Assembly (NCBI GenBank): GCA_002361655.1
Contig: DETM01000043.1
Span: 75,781-129,494, forward strand
Source of the DNA: Prevotella sp. UBA3288
GTDB lineage: Bacteria; Bacteroidota; Bacteroidia; Bacteroidales; Bacteroidaceae
DNA length: 53,714 nt
Reading direction: 5' to 3'
Every line of letters begins with the position of its first letter. Position 1 is the first letter of the stretch. Positions 16,565 to 27,420 of the stretch are shown piece by piece. Under the pieces are notes generated by a model. It saw only the letters and a program-made list of their open reading frames with translations, made no database searches and had not been told where the DNA came from. A program made the position numbers and the translations under genes.

Positions 16565-17293
16565 TCACCTGAAGAAGTAGAGTATGTGTTTATATATACG
16601 CTTATACCACCACTTCAGCCGCTTCAGCGGACGCGGCTTGGTGGGAATCATTGTGGGCATGGAACCGTCGGCACTGCATTGGCAGGCCAGACAGGGGTGG
16701 CTCCATAAGGACAGCAAACGGCCACTCTGAATGAGCCGGCAATGCAGACAGTCGCTGGTCGTATCCGACTTGTGGGCTGCCACATAGTCGACGATGACCT
16801 GTGCGGCTTGCCGGTTGAGATAGTAGCAGCCGGCATAGCGGTCTCGGTCGGCAGGGTAGAGCAACTGCCCTTTCACCCGCTGACTGCGCGGCACCAGTAG
16901 CAGGCTGCTCTCCTCGTAGTTGATGACGACCGGTCGGGAGGCATAGCGGGCGGCACATTCCTTCAGACTCTCGGCAAAGAGCCGCTTGAACAGGGGGTAG
17001 AAACGGATATCGTCTTCAACGATGAGGGCCCCGTCGAGACCGTTGTCAAGGATATACCGGGTGGCCAACAGATGCTTGTAGGCACAACTGGTGCGGGGAA
17101 AGGGGCCGTGCATGGTGCCTGGCTTCCCGTCGCAGACGAAATAGTGGTCGAGAATCTCCGGTGTCAGGTCGGCCACGTTGCCCTCTAAGATGAAATGAAC
17201 GGGCAGACCGAGCCCATCCAGTTGTTGCTGGATGAATGCCCTGCGCTCTTCCTGACCGCGAACATGGATGACTAGCACCTGACTCTCTGCCAT
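16565..17293 (-). CDS. GT25-family (LOS beta-galactosyltransferase-like) glycosyltransferase
   Basis: 242 residues from the ATG at 17293 (MAESQVLVIHVRGQEERRAF). The N-terminal strand-loop VIHVRGQEERR, then SCAYKHLLA and the acidic IVEDDIRF, match the GT25 family of lipooligosaccharide glycosyltransferases, where the acidic triad binds metal-UDP-sugar. The C-terminus is basic (PTKPRPLKRLKWWYKRIYKH), as is common in membrane-associated LPS enzymes. A -7 box lies 27 nt upstream. It is divergent from the GT32 gene and upstream of GT90, so the three probably build one outer-core glycan. Confidence 0.83.
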   Translation of the reverse strand: MAESQVLVIHVRGQEERRAFIQQQLDGLGLPVHFILEGNVADLTPEILDHYFVCDGKPGTMHGPFPRTSCAYKHLLATRYILDNGLDGALIVEDDIRFYPLFKRLFAESLKECAARYASRPVVINYEESSLLLVPRSQRVKGQLLYPADRDRYAGCYYLNRQAAQVIVDYVAAHKSDTTSDCLHCRLIQSGRLLSLWSHPCLACQCSADGSMPTMIPTKPRPLKRLKWWYKRIYKHILYFFR

Positions 17294-17320
17294 ATACCGA
17301 TATTGATAGAAAACGATAGG

Positions 17321-17328
17321 CAAAGATA
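17321..17328 (-). promoter_or_regulatory. -7 box of the GT25-GT90 unit
   Basis: TATCTTTGC on the minus strand, 27 nt before the ATG at 17293. Confidence 0.75.
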
Positions 17329-17400
17329 AGAAAAAAAACTGATATATACAATTTTATGAGATAAAAAGGTGCTTTTTTTGGTAGTTTGAAGGGTTTTCAT

Positions 17401-17408
17401 TATCTTTG
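17401..17408 (+). promoter_or_regulatory. -7 box of the GT32-acyltransferase unit
   Basis: TATCTTTG, 27 nt before the ATG at 17436. Confidence 0.75.
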
Positions 17409-17435
17409 TGGCCTAAAACAGATTGATGACCGACG

Positions 17436-18197
17436 ATGATTCCAAAGAAGATACACTACTGCTGGCTGAGCGACAACCCGTTTCCCAAGAAAATACATGA
17501 CTGTATGGCCACCTGGCAGCAGACGCACCCCGACTATGAGGTGGTGCACTGGAGCACTAAGAACTTCGACATCGACAGTGTGCCCTATGTGAAAGAGGCC
17601 TACGAGGCACAGAAGTGGGCCTTTGCCGCCGACTATATCCGTATGTATGCCCTCTACACCCAGGGCGGTATCTATCTGGACACCGATGTGGTGCTGCTCA
17701 AGCGGTTCGACGACTTCCTGGACAATGCTTTCTTCTCGAGCATGGAGTATCACCCGCAGCAGATAGAGAAATGCGGTACCATGCAGTATATCGATGCCGA
17801 CGGCCACCGCACGGCCGATGTCTTCATTGAGGGCATCCAGATACAGGCTGCCGTGATGGGAGCCGAGGCTGGCAGCCCCTTTGTGAAGGAGGTGCTCGAC
17901 TGGTACCAGGACAAGCACTTCGTCAAACCCGACGGCTCGCTGCGCACCGATGTGCTGTCGCCCTATATCTATGCCCGGGTGGCGGAGACAAAAGGTTTTG
18001 TATATAAGGATATTGACCAGCAGTTGCCGGGCCGCATCCATATCTACCGCTCGGAGACCTTTGCCGGCAACAAGCACGAGGTGACGGACAACAGTTATGC
18101 CATCCACATGTGTGCCCACTCCTGGCATCTCACACCGTGGGAGAAGATACGGCGGCTGTTAGGGCTGAGCAAAAAACACGTGAGAGTTGAGAATTGA
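17436..18197 (+). CDS. GT32-type glycosyltransferase with DxD motif
   Basis: 253 residues. MIPKKIHYCWLSDNPFP is the typical opening of sugar transferases with the Gly_transf_sug (DxD) region. AADYIRMYALYTQGGIYLD and the metal-binding Asp-Thr-Asp of LDTDVVLL follow, and a C-terminal AIHMCAHSW gives a conserved His-x-x-x-W-type end. It acts on nucleotide sugars in the cytoplasm. The gene ends HVRVEN, where the last codons and the TGA belong to a TTGAGAA heptad repeat. The acyltransferase gene starts 13 nt later with a clear AAGAAGGG ribosome site, so the two are co-transcribed. Confidence 0.85.
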   Translation: MIPKKIHYCWLSDNPFPKKIHDCMATWQQTHPDYEVVHWSTKNFDIDSVPYVKEAYEAQKWAFAADYIRMYALYTQGGIYLDTDVVLLKRFDDFLDNAFFSSMEYHPQQIEKCGTMQYIDADGHRTADVFIEGIQIQAAVMGAEAGSPFVKEVLDWYQDKHFVKPDGSLRTDVLSPYIYARVAETKGFVYKDIDQQLPGRIHIYRSETFAGNKHEVTDNSYAIHMCAHSWHLTPWEKIRRLLGLSKKHVRVEN

Positions 18198-18208
18198 AAA
18201 TTAAGAAG
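18181..18208 (+). repeat. Degenerate 7-bp repeats over the GT32 stop codon
   Basis: TGAGAGT, TGAGAAT, TGAAAAT and TAAGAAG follow with period seven. They supply the GT32 stop and run into the ribosome site of the acyltransferase gene. Confidence 0.6.
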
Positions 18209-18210
18209 GG

Positions 18211-19176
18211 ATGGGATATAATAAGGAACGGTATGTCTTTCTGAAGAATGTGGGTTTCCACATCGCTGTGGCCGTATGGTATCTGGTGTCGTTGTTGCCA
18301 TTTTGGGCGCTCCACCTCATCAGCGATGTGCTCTTTGTGCTCATATACCACGTCATAGGCTACCGTAAAAAAGTGGTACGCGAAAACCTTGCATCGTCGT
18401 TTCCTGAGAAGACGGCCGAGGAGCGGCTCAGCATCGAGCGCGACTTCTTCCGTTTCCTGTGCGACTATCTGATGGAGAGCATCAAGATGATGAGCATCAG
18501 CCCTGAGGAGCAGAAAGCACACATGATATTCGAGAATACCAACCTGCTTGATGCGTGCATCGAACAGGGTCGCACCTGCGGCATCTTTATGGGCCACTAC
18601 TGCAACTACGAGTGGGTGGCTTCACTCCCGCTGTGGGTGAGCGGCAAGGGACAGGTGTCTACCATCTACCACCCGCTGGAGAATCAGGTTGCCGACCGTC
18701 TGTTCCTGCGTACCCGGCAGCATTTCGGCACGGTGTGCTTCGCCATGCAGGACACGCTGCGCAAGGTGCTGGAATATCATAAGAAAGGACAGCCGCTGAT
18801 CATCGGATACATCTCCGACCAGAAACCCTTCTGGACGAGTATCCACCATTGGGTGGACTTCCTCAACCACGACACCCCCGTGCTGACAGGCACCGAACGG
18901 GTGATGCGAAAGATGGACCAGGCGGTGTTCTACCTCGACATGCGGCGTATTGGGCGAAGCCGCTATGTGGGCACCTTCAAACCAATCACCATGGAACCTA
19001 AAAAGATGCGCGAGTTCGAACTGACCGACATCTACCATCAGATGCTGGAGGAGAGCATCCGCCGCGATCCGGCACCTTGGCTGTGGAGCCACAAACGGTG
19101 GTCGAGAACCCGCGAGGAGTTCAACCGGCTGTACGAGGTGGTCGACGGGAAGGTGATTAAGAAAGCGGAGAATTGA
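18211..19176 (+). CDS. LpxL/HtrB-family lysophospholipid (lipid A) acyltransferase
   Basis: 321 residues. An N-terminal membrane segment (about 15-48) is followed by the acyltransferase block with GHYCNYEW, where His129 and Glu134 form an HxxxxE variant of the HxxxxD motif. PLIIGYISDQKP, VDFLNHDTPVLTGTER and the C-terminal DPAPWLWSHKRW are typical of LpxL/HtrB late acyltransferases. These add a secondary acyl chain to lipid A on the inner membrane. Co-transcription with a GT32 gene fits a lipid A-core pathway. The gene ends KKAEN, with its last codon and TGA again inside a GAGAATTGA heptad. Confidence 0.88.
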   Translation: MGYNKERYVFLKNVGFHIAVAVWYLVSLLPFWALHLISDVLFVLIYHVIGYRKKVVRENLASSFPEKTAEERLSIERDFFRFLCDYLMESIKMMSISPEEQKAHMIFENTNLLDACIEQGRTCGIFMGHYCNYEWVASLPLWVSGKGQVSTIYHPLENQVADRLFLRTRQHFGTVCFAMQDTLRKVLEYHKKGQPLIIGYISDQKPFWTSIHHWVDFLNHDTPVLTGTERVMRKMDQAVFYLDMRRIGRSRYVGTFKPITMEPKKMREFELTDIYHQMLEESIRRDPAPWLWSHKRWSRTREEFNRLYEVVDGKVIKKAEN

Positions 19177-19183
19177 GAATTAG
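19167..19183 (+). repeat. TTGAGAA-type heptads over the acyltransferase stop
   Basis: GGAGAATTGAGAATTAGG contains the TGA at 19174-19176 and sits in the 3-nt gap to the convergent LtaS-like gene. Confidence 0.6.
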
Positions 19184-21195
19184 GGCTTGAGGCGGTCCTG
19201 CTTCATGCGTTCCATGTATTGCTGAATGATGGCTTTCAGTTCCCGTTCCATCTGAGCCTGCCGGGGCACCTCTCCTTTCAGGTTTGTTTGCATCAGCGTG
19301 TCGGTCAGGCTGTAGACGGCCTTTGTCTGCTGCCCGTCGAATTGCAACACATAGTCGCCTTTCACATACTGATAGATGCCGTTCAGATAGTTCACCGCCC
19401 AGGTGTCTTCTTTTGCCGTGTTCAGCACATCGATGCCAAAGCCGAAGTAGGGCTTCCGGTAGCCCAGCATTCCCAGTATGGTGGGCATGATGTCTATCTG
19501 TTGGGCTATCTTATCCTGCATTTCCCCCTTCGTCCTGAGGGTGTCACCGGGCTCATATATAATAATAGGTGAACAGAAGCCGCCCAGGTCGGTCTGGTAT
19601 TCGGCATGGTCGCTCATGTTGGTGTGGTCGCTGGTCAGCACGAAGATAGTGTTACGGAACCAGGGCTGACGGCTGGCCGTCTGGAAGAAGCGGCCTATAG
19701 CCATGTCGGTATAGCGTACACATTTCTGAATGAGGAGATGCTCTTCGGGGAAGCGGTCCTTGTAGTGCTCGGGCACCACAAAGGGGTGGTGGCTCGAGGC
19801 GGTGAAGACGGCGGTCATGAAGGGCTCCTTCATGTGGCTCATCTGCTCGGCATAGTACTGCAGGAAGGGTTCGTCCCAGATGGCCCACGTGCCGTCGAAG
19901 TCGTCAGTACCGTGGGCTGCCTCATACTCCGTCCGTCCATAGTAGTGCTGGAAACCGGTCTTCTGTGCAAAGGCCTGAAAGCCCATGCTGCCGTTCTGGG
20001 CACCATGGAAGAAGGCCGTCTCGTAGCCCTCGGCCGCCAGGATGCCGGCCAGACCGGTATAGTCGTTCATCGACGCAGGGGTCAGGATGAAAGGCTCGAC
20101 AAACATCGGGATGCTCGACAGGATGCTGGGCATGCCGTCGATGCTCTTCCGCCCGTTGCAGAACGAGTGGCGGAAGGTGGTGCTATGGGCGATGAGCGAG
20201 TCGACACAGGGGGTGTAGCCTCGGTAGTGGCCATCCTCTAGCGTCTTGTTGAGTGCTCCGATATATTCACGTCCAAAACTCTCGACAATGAGAATGACAA
20301 CATTCTTCTTGATTGGCGTCGACGAATCGGCCGATGCAATAAGGACAGAGTCAGGAGAGTCTGCTGCAGGAGAGGTGTGCCCTTTGTGAACAGGACTGAA
20401 GACAGCAGCCATCTCTTCCTCACTGTCGAAATAGCGGGTGACGACGAAGACATCCTTGCCGATGGTGCGGATAAGGGCAAACGGGGTGTTCAGCACCAGG
20501 GCGGCATCGATGGGGCGCGATGCATACTGGTTGGCATTGGAGATGGTGATAGGACGGACGGCCGTGGTGAAGCCGCCTCGCATACCGGCCACACAGAGTG
20601 GGGCAATGGCGAGTAGCGACAACAGGCAGACGGCATAATAGCCGCCCAGCGCCTTACGCGAGAGTTTCTTAACGCCCCCGTCCTTTCCTGCCGCCTCCCT
20701 GCTCCATATCTTGGGCATGGCATACAGTTTCCACAGGGCCGCCATCACCACACCAAACAGCAGCACCAGATACCAGTGGTTCAGGGCTTCGGTGGCGAAG
20801 ATGCTGCCAAGATTGCCTTCGTTGGAGAACTCGCTGAAAACGGTGGTGGTCGTTCGCCGCATGGTGTACTGGAAATAGACCGCGTCGCTCAGGTTAATGG
20901 CCAGGGCCACTCCGTTGACCACCATGAAGCCCCATTTGCAGATATGCTGATAGACGGTTGTCTCTTTCCAGTGCAGCGGAAAGAGCATCATCACGATATA
21001 GAGCACGTTGGTATAGAGGATGGCGGAGGTGTCGAACAGCAGACCGCCTACAAACATGTCGTATGTATAGTTAAGGTAGGAGGCGTTTTCCAGATAGTAG
21101 GCCAAACGGGCTATCTGATAGACCAGATAGACCAGCAGCAGGTTCCACACGAGGGCCGGAACGGGTGCAAAGATTTTATTCTGCCATCGCTTCAT
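19180..21195 (-). CDS. LtaS-like sulfatase-fold phospho-transferase, membrane protein 1
   Basis: 671 residues. About five N-terminal membrane segments (within 12-205) precede a periplasmic alkaline-phosphatase/sulfatase domain. The metal-binding Glu305 is in VVILIVESFGREYIG, the expected nucleophile is Ser351 in NGRKSIDGMPS (Thr in LtaS), and later TASSHHPF and TSDHTN carry metal ligands. LtaS enzymes make lipoteichoic acid in Firmicutes; Gram-negative relatives move phosphoglycerol or phosphoethanolamine onto glycolipids or glucans. Given the neighbouring LOS genes, decoration of lipid A or core is the best inference. The ATG overlaps the stop of the upstream paralogue by 4 nt. Confidence 0.85.
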   Translation of the reverse strand: MKRWQNKIFAPVPALVWNLLLVYLVYQIARLAYYLENASYLNYTYDMFVGGLLFDTSAILYTNVLYIVMMLFPLHWKETTVYQHICKWGFMVVNGVALAINLSDAVYFQYTMRRTTTTVFSEFSNEGNLGSIFATEALNHWYLVLLFGVVMAALWKLYAMPKIWSREAAGKDGGVKKLSRKALGGYYAVCLLSLLAIAPLCVAGMRGGFTTAVRPITISNANQYASRPIDAALVLNTPFALIRTIGKDVFVVTRYFDSEEEMAAVFSPVHKGHTSPAADSPDSVLIASADSSTPIKKNVVILIVESFGREYIGALNKTLEDGHYRGYTPCVDSLIAHSTTFRHSFCNGRKSIDGMPSILSSIPMFVEPFILTPASMNDYTGLAGILAAEGYETAFFHGAQNGSMGFQAFAQKTGFQHYYGRTEYEAAHGTDDFDGTWAIWDEPFLQYYAEQMSHMKEPFMTAVFTASSHHPFVVPEHYKDRFPEEHLLIQKCVRYTDMAIGRFFQTASRQPWFRNTIFVLTSDHTNMSDHAEYQTDLGGFCSPIIIYEPGDTLRTKGEMQDKIAQQIDIMPTILGMLGYRKPYFGFGIDVLNTAKEDTWAVNYLNGIYQYVKGDYVLQFDGQQTKAVYSLTDTLMQTNLKGEVPRQAQMERELKAIIQQYMERMKQDRLKP

Positions 21196-23018
21196 CGTTC
21201 GTTCAAATCATTTGAGGCCGCTTGTAGGACGGCTTGTGCCCGGCGCATCAGCAGGGCTTGGTTGGCTCCCTGTCCTACCACCACCCGGTTGCCGATGAAG
21301 TCGTAGTTGACGAAGGTCACGCTGTCGTACACGGAGTAGCCGTCGTCGAAGGTGTTCAGTGCAAAGGGCTCTGTGTAGGTACTGCTCAGCACATCGCGGC
21401 TGAAGGGATAGTCGGCGTGGCTGATGCCCAGTTGTCCCAGCAGGGTGGCTGGCAGGTCGGTCTGGTTGCAGACGGGCTCGATGCGGCGGGGCTCCTTGAC
21501 AGCGCCGCCCACCCAGACCATCGGGATATGGTTCAGCAACGGGTGGCTCTCGTCGATGTCGCCATAGGGGATGCCGTGGTCGGGCAGGAGCACCAGCAGC
21601 GTGTTCGCCCAACGGTCGCTCTGACGCAGCCGGTCTACAAAACGGCCCAGACACTGGTCCAGGTAGTAGAAGGCATTGAGCACCTCGTCGTCGAAATGGC
21701 GGATGGGCACATCCCACGGCTGGTGGCTGCTCAGTGTCGAATAGCCGATGACGAAGGGCTCGCGGGCTGTCGAGGCCATCTCGAAGAGGCTCTCGAAGGT
21801 GATGCTGTCGCAGACGCCCCACTGCGAGGTCTCCTGCTCCTCGGCTGTATAGTCGGCTTTCCACTTCAGGGTCTCGAAACCGCCGCCTATCAGGTAACTG
21901 CGCATATTGGTGAAGTTGATGTCGCCACCATATATATAATAGGTATTGTAGCCCTGCTCTTTCAGGGTGGCGGCAATGGTGGGCAGGGTGCGCGACTTCG
22001 ATGGCATCTTCATCACCGACATGGTGGGAAACGACGGATAGCCGCTCCACGTGCAGACGGTGCCGCGGTCGGTGCGCCACGTGTTGCCGTAGCAGTTGGC
22101 GAAATAGACGCCTTCGCGGGTCAGGGTATTCAGACGGGGGGTGACGTCGCTCCGGCCGCCAATCTCCGTAAACTCGCCGCCGCAGCCTTCCAGCAGTATG
22201 ACGATGATGTTGGGCTGCTGCGTGGTCAGCAGTGTGTCGATGTCCACGCTCTCAGTGTTGTACAGGTCGCTGATGATCTGCCGGCATTCGGTCTCGTCCA
22301 TAAAACTGTAGATGGTATTGTTGGTGGCAGTCTTCTCAAACGACGCCAGAAACGAGAAGACGGGGTTCACGGCCGAGTGGTTCAGGAATTGGTTCTGCGA
22401 GAAATATACCTGTCCGATATTGGTGGTCGACTCGCTCAGACCACCTCGGATGCCGACGACAATCAGGGGGATGGCTATTATGTAGCATACCGTCTCGCCG
22501 ATCCGTTTCGACAGCGATGACTGCTGCTTGTCGGTGGAACGGCTCCTGACGGCAGCCCTATAGCCCAGGAAGATAGCGGCAGCGACGAGGAGCCAGGCGA
22601 TGAGGCGCACCACCAGATAGCCCGTGGTCACGCTGGCCATGGCCTCGGTCGGTGTGTCGAGGTATTGCAGGCACGAAGCATCGAGTTTGAATCCCCAGAA
22701 GGGGTAGAGGCTGGTATCGGCCACGAAGGCCATGCTGCAGGCCAGCGAGATGATGGCAAAGAAGATCAGGAGGAGCCGGCGCAGCACCTTCTCGCCTTGC
22801 CACCATACATTGACGATGGTCAGCAGGAAGGGGACCGTCAGTACGTAGAGTGCTGTCGAGAGGTCGAGCGACAGCCCATGGCCCAGCACCTGCCACACCT
22901 CGCCCATGCCAATGTCGTGCCCCCGGCGGCATAAAAACATAAAAGCCATCTTGGCAGCGAAAAACACCACCAGGGTCCACAGATAGGTCCGTGCCAAAAA
23001 GTCCAGTCGACGTCTCAT
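21192..23018 (-). CDS. LtaS-like sulfatase-fold phospho-transferase, membrane protein 2
   Basis: 608 residues from the ATG at 23018 (a GTG lies one codon earlier). It has five membrane segments in the first ~190 residues, then the sulfatase fold: ILLEGCGGEFTE (Glu277), GNTWRTDRGTVCTWSG with a candidate nucleophile Thr, STLSSHQPWDVP and LLPDHGIPYGDI. It is a diverged paralogue of the next gene, to which it is coupled by a 4-nt overlap. The pair may act on two sites of one glycolipid, or as a synthase and a primase as in some Firmicutes; neither can be settled from sequence alone. Confidence 0.85.
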   Translation of the reverse strand: MRRRLDFLARTYLWTLVVFFAAKMAFMFLCRRGHDIGMGEVWQVLGHGLSLDLSTALYVLTVPFLLTIVNVWWQGEKVLRRLLLIFFAIISLACSMAFVADTSLYPFWGFKLDASCLQYLDTPTEAMASVTTGYLVVRLIAWLLVAAAIFLGYRAAVRSRSTDKQQSSLSKRIGETVCYIIAIPLIVVGIRGGLSESTTNIGQVYFSQNQFLNHSAVNPVFSFLASFEKTATNNTIYSFMDETECRQIISDLYNTESVDIDTLLTTQQPNIIVILLEGCGGEFTEIGGRSDVTPRLNTLTREGVYFANCYGNTWRTDRGTVCTWSGYPSFPTMSVMKMPSKSRTLPTIAATLKEQGYNTYYIYGGDINFTNMRSYLIGGGFETLKWKADYTAEEQETSQWGVCDSITFESLFEMASTAREPFVIGYSTLSSHQPWDVPIRHFDDEVLNAFYYLDQCLGRFVDRLRQSDRWANTLLVLLPDHGIPYGDIDESHPLLNHIPMVWVGGAVKEPRRIEPVCNQTDLPATLLGQLGISHADYPFSRDVLSSTYTEPFALNTFDDGYSVYDSVTFVNYDFIGNRVVVGQGANQALLMRRAQAVLQAASNDLNER

Positions 23019-23056
23019 CACCTTTTTTTATTTTTTCACTTTTTCCCCTTTTTCAC
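23019..23056. repeat. G/A-rich octad-like tract between the MsbA-like and LtaS-like genes
   Basis: On the minus strand GTGAAAAAGGGGAAAAAG is followed by further A-rich units. It resembles the tract inserted in miaB at 26052-26138. It fills the 34-nt gap and ends in the AGGTG ahead of the ATG at 23018. Confidence 0.5.
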
Positions 23057-24911
23057 ACCTTCTGCATGTCGTTCAGTTTCTTGTAGTAGCCGTCGATGGT
23101 GAGCAACTCCTCGTGAGTGCCGCGTTCCACGATGCGGCCTTCGTGCAGCACACAGATCTCGTCGGCATTCCTGATGGTCGACAGGCGGTGGGCGATGGCC
23201 ACGGTGGTGCGGGTCTTCATCAGACGTTCCAGTGCGTCCTGCACCAGTCGCTCGCTCTCGGTGTCGAGGGCCGAGGTGGCTTCGTCGAGAATCAGTATCG
23301 GCGGGTTCTTCAGTATGGCGCGGGCTATCGACACACGCTGACGCTGACCGCCGGAGAGCCGGCTGCCACGGTCGCCGATATTGGTGTCGAACTGATGTTC
23401 CGACTGCATGATGAAGTCGTAGGCATTGGCAATCTTGGCTGCCTCGGCTATCTGTTCGTCTGTAGCCGTATCGACACCAAACGAGATGTTTTTGTGGAAC
23501 GAGTCGTTGAACAGGATAGCCTCCTGGTTGACGTTGCCGATGAGTTGGCGCAGGTCGTGAATGCCCAGGTCTTTCACGTTGATGCCGTCGATGAGCACCT
23601 CGCCCTTCTGCACGTCATAGTAGCGGGGAATGAGGTCGACGAGTGTTGACTTGCCGCTGCCCGACTGTCCGACGATGGCGATGGTCTTGCCCTTGGGTAT
23701 AATGAGGTTGATGTCGCGCAGCACCCACTTCACCTCCTCGTCGGCACCATCGCCTTTCGACGGGGCGTTATAGCCGAACCACACATGGCGGAACTCTATC
23801 TGGTGCTCGAACGAGGCGATATGCTTCGGATGTTCAGGGTCCTTGATGGTGTTCTCGGCCTTCAGAATCATGTCCACACGCTCCATCGAGGCAAGGCCCT
23901 TGGGCACCGCATAGCCGGCCTTCGAAATCTCCTTCAGGGGGTTGATGATGCTGTAGAGTATCACCATATAATATATAAAGGTGGGACCGGAGAGCGACTC
24001 GCTGTTCAGCACCAGTATGCCGCCGAACCACAGCACTATGACAATCATGCAGGTACCAAGAAACTCACTCAGCGGGTGGGCCAGGTTCTGGCGGATGTTC
24101 ACCCACATGATGTCGTGGCGGTAGGTGGAGTTGATGGTGTTGAACTTCTCGCGCATCTTCTCCTCGGCACAGAAGGCCTTGATGATACGCAGGCCGCCCA
24201 GTGTCTCGTCGACCACGCTCATCGTGTCGCTCCACAGGGCCTGTGCCTTGATGCTCTGTGCCTTCAGCCGACGGCCTACCCAGCCCATGAACCAGCCGAT
24301 GAGCGGGATAATCACCACCGAGAAGAGTGTCAGTTGCCACGAGATGACCACTAGCGTGGTGAAATACGACAGAATGAGGATGGGGTTCTTGAACATCGTG
24401 TCGAGGCTCGACATGATCGAGTTCTCCACCTCGGTCACGTCGCCTGTCATCCGGGCTATGATGTCGCCCTTGCGCTCCTCGGTGAAGAAACCCAGCGGCA
24501 GTTGGGTGATTTTCCCATACACCTGGTTGCGGATGTCGCGGGTGATGCCGGTACGGATGGGGATGACGCTCGACGAGGCGAGGAAGTACATCACTGTCTT
24601 CAGCAGTGTGGCCACAATGAGGAAGATGCCGATGAAGAGCAGCGTGGTGGTGGCTCCTTCCTCCACGATGAAGTGGTTGATATAATAATATAGGTTGTTG
24701 ACGGCCACGTCCTTCAGGCTCCCGCTGTCCCATTCCATCAGTTGCGTCACTTGCACACCGTCGCCCGTCTTGAACAGGATCTGCAGGATGGGGATGATGG
24801 CGGCGAAGGAGAAGATGTTGAGAAGGGCCGACAGGATGTTGAACAGCACCGACAGCCCCACATACTTTTTATACGGCCACACAAACCGCTTCACCATTTG
24901 CAGGAATTCTT

Positions 24912-24915
<4 letters not shown>
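23053..24915 (-). CDS. MsbA-like ABC exporter (fused membrane and ATPase domains)
   Basis: 620 residues with six membrane segments (about 15-340), including the intracellular-loop motif QLPLGFFTEERKGDIIARMT. The nucleotide-binding domain has Walker A GQSGSGKST, signature LSGGQRQR, Walker B ILILDEATSALD and the H-loop AIAHRLST. Homodimeric exporters of this type include MsbA, which flips lipid A-core; the location beside LOS and acyltransferase genes supports that role. The ATG overlaps the miaB stop by 4 nt, and the two LtaS-like genes follow, giving a miaB-exporter-LtaS2-LtaS1 operon. Confidence 0.9.
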
Positions 24916-26327
<1,412 letters not shown>

Positions 26328-26347
26328 CCTTATTTATATTTTGCCTG

Positions 26348-26355
26348 CAAAATTA
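26348..26355 (-). promoter_or_regulatory. -7 box of the miaB operon
   Basis: TAATTTTGC on the minus strand, preceded by TTATTTCG and 20 nt before the ATG at 26327. This probably starts transcription of the whole miaB-LtaS block. Confidence 0.7.
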
Positions 26356-26400
26356 CGAAATAATTCTCAATTCTCATTTCTCAATTCTCAATTATTTCGT
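26355..26400. repeat. Heptad array flanked by an 11-bp perfect inverted repeat, between divergent promoters
   Basis: AATTCTC, AATTCTC, ATTTCTC, AATTCTC (26362-26389) sit between ACGAAATAATT (26355-26365) and its exact reverse complement AATTATTTCGT (26390-26400). The inverted arms abut the two -7 boxes, so both promoters share the same upstream sequence. Confidence 0.75.
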
Positions 26401-26407
26401 ACCTTTG
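26400..26407 (+). promoter_or_regulatory. -7 box of the yitT-like gene
   Basis: TACCTTTGC preceded by TTATTTCG, 22 nt before the ATG at 26430. Confidence 0.75.
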
Positions 26408-26429
26408 CACCCGAAAACATCTAATTGCA

Positions 26430-27323
26430 ATGAAAAAGCCGTCAAGAGCCTTCGTGCTCAACGAACTGAAAGACTACGTGATGATCACCATGGCCATGAT
26501 TTCCTACGCCATCGGATGGACCATCTTCCTCCTGCCCAACAATATCTCTACAGGCGGCGTGGCCGGTGTGTCGTCAATCCTCTTTTGGGGTACGGGCATC
26601 CCGGCACAGTTGTCCTATTTCGTCATCAACGCCGTGCTGCTCATCATCGCCCTTCGCATACTGGGCTGGCGTTTCTGCGTGAAGACCATCTACGCCGTCG
26701 TCGCACTGACCATGGCCTCGACCATCACGGCACAACTCTACCATGAGCACTGGCTCTCCGACCAGCCCTTCATGGCGGCCATCATCGGTGCCGTGTTCTG
26801 CGGCTCGGGAGTGGGACTGGTGCTGGCCAACAACGGCTCTACCGGCGGCACCGACATCATCGCCGCCATCGTCAACAAATATCGTGACATCTCGCTGGGC
26901 CGCGTCATCATGATCTGCGATGTCTTCATCATCAGCAGCAGTTATCTTGTGCTTCGTGACTTCGAACGCGTGCTCTACGGCTATGTCGTTCTCTACGTCA
27001 CTGCCTTCTGTATCGACTGGGTTATCAACTCAATGCGCTCCTCGGTACAGTTTTTTATTATCAGCGACAAGTACGAGGAGATAGGACGGCGCATCAACCA
27101 CGAGCCGCACCGAGGCTGCACCGTCATCGATGCCCACGGCTTCTATTCGGGCAAGGAGGTGAAGATGCTCTTCGTGCTGGCCAACAAGCGGCAGAGCGAC
27201 GTCATCTTCCGTCTCATCAACGAGGTAGACCCCACCGCCTTTGTCTCGCAGAGTGCCGTCATCGGTGTCTACGGCGAAGGCTTCGATCGTTTCAAGGTGC
27301 GTCGCAAGAGTCCGCGATCGTGA
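26430..27323 (+). CDS. YitT family membrane protein (DUF161 + DUF2179)
   Basis: 297 residues. Five to six membrane segments lie in residues about 15-205, with the family marks ISTGGVAGVSSIL and NNGSTGGTDIIAAIVNKY. A soluble DUF2179 domain follows (about 215-290: HRGCTVIDAHGFYSGKEVKMLF, VSQSAVIGVYGEGFD). The domain folds like small regulatory or transport modules, but no substrate has been established for the family. The gene stands alone, with its own promoter and no close partner downstream. Confidence 0.9.
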   Translation: MKKPSRAFVLNELKDYVMITMAMISYAIGWTIFLLPNNISTGGVAGVSSILFWGTGIPAQLSYFVINAVLLIIALRILGWRFCVKTIYAVVALTMASTITAQLYHEHWLSDQPFMAAIIGAVFCGSGVGLVLANNGSTGGTDIIAAIVNKYRDISLGRVIMICDVFIISSSYLVLRDFERVLYGYVVLYVTAFCIDWVINSMRSSVQFFIISDKYEEIGRRINHEPHRGCTVIDAHGFYSGKEVKMLFVLANKRQSDVIFRLINEVDPTAFVSQSAVIGVYGEGFDRFKVRRKSPRS

Positions 27324-27420
27324 TATAAGTGAAAAAAGAAAGAAAATCTTGCTATCCGGCTTCTCAAGAAGATAAATTGCTTATAGTCAGCGGGTTAACG
27401 GGTGGTAGGATGCGCTAAAA

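Noticed and set aside
21234..22520. Long open frame (428 codons) on the plus strand
   Set aside because: It is antisense to the LtaS-like gene 2, which has clear motifs and membrane segments. The frame is open only because of GC-rich codon use.
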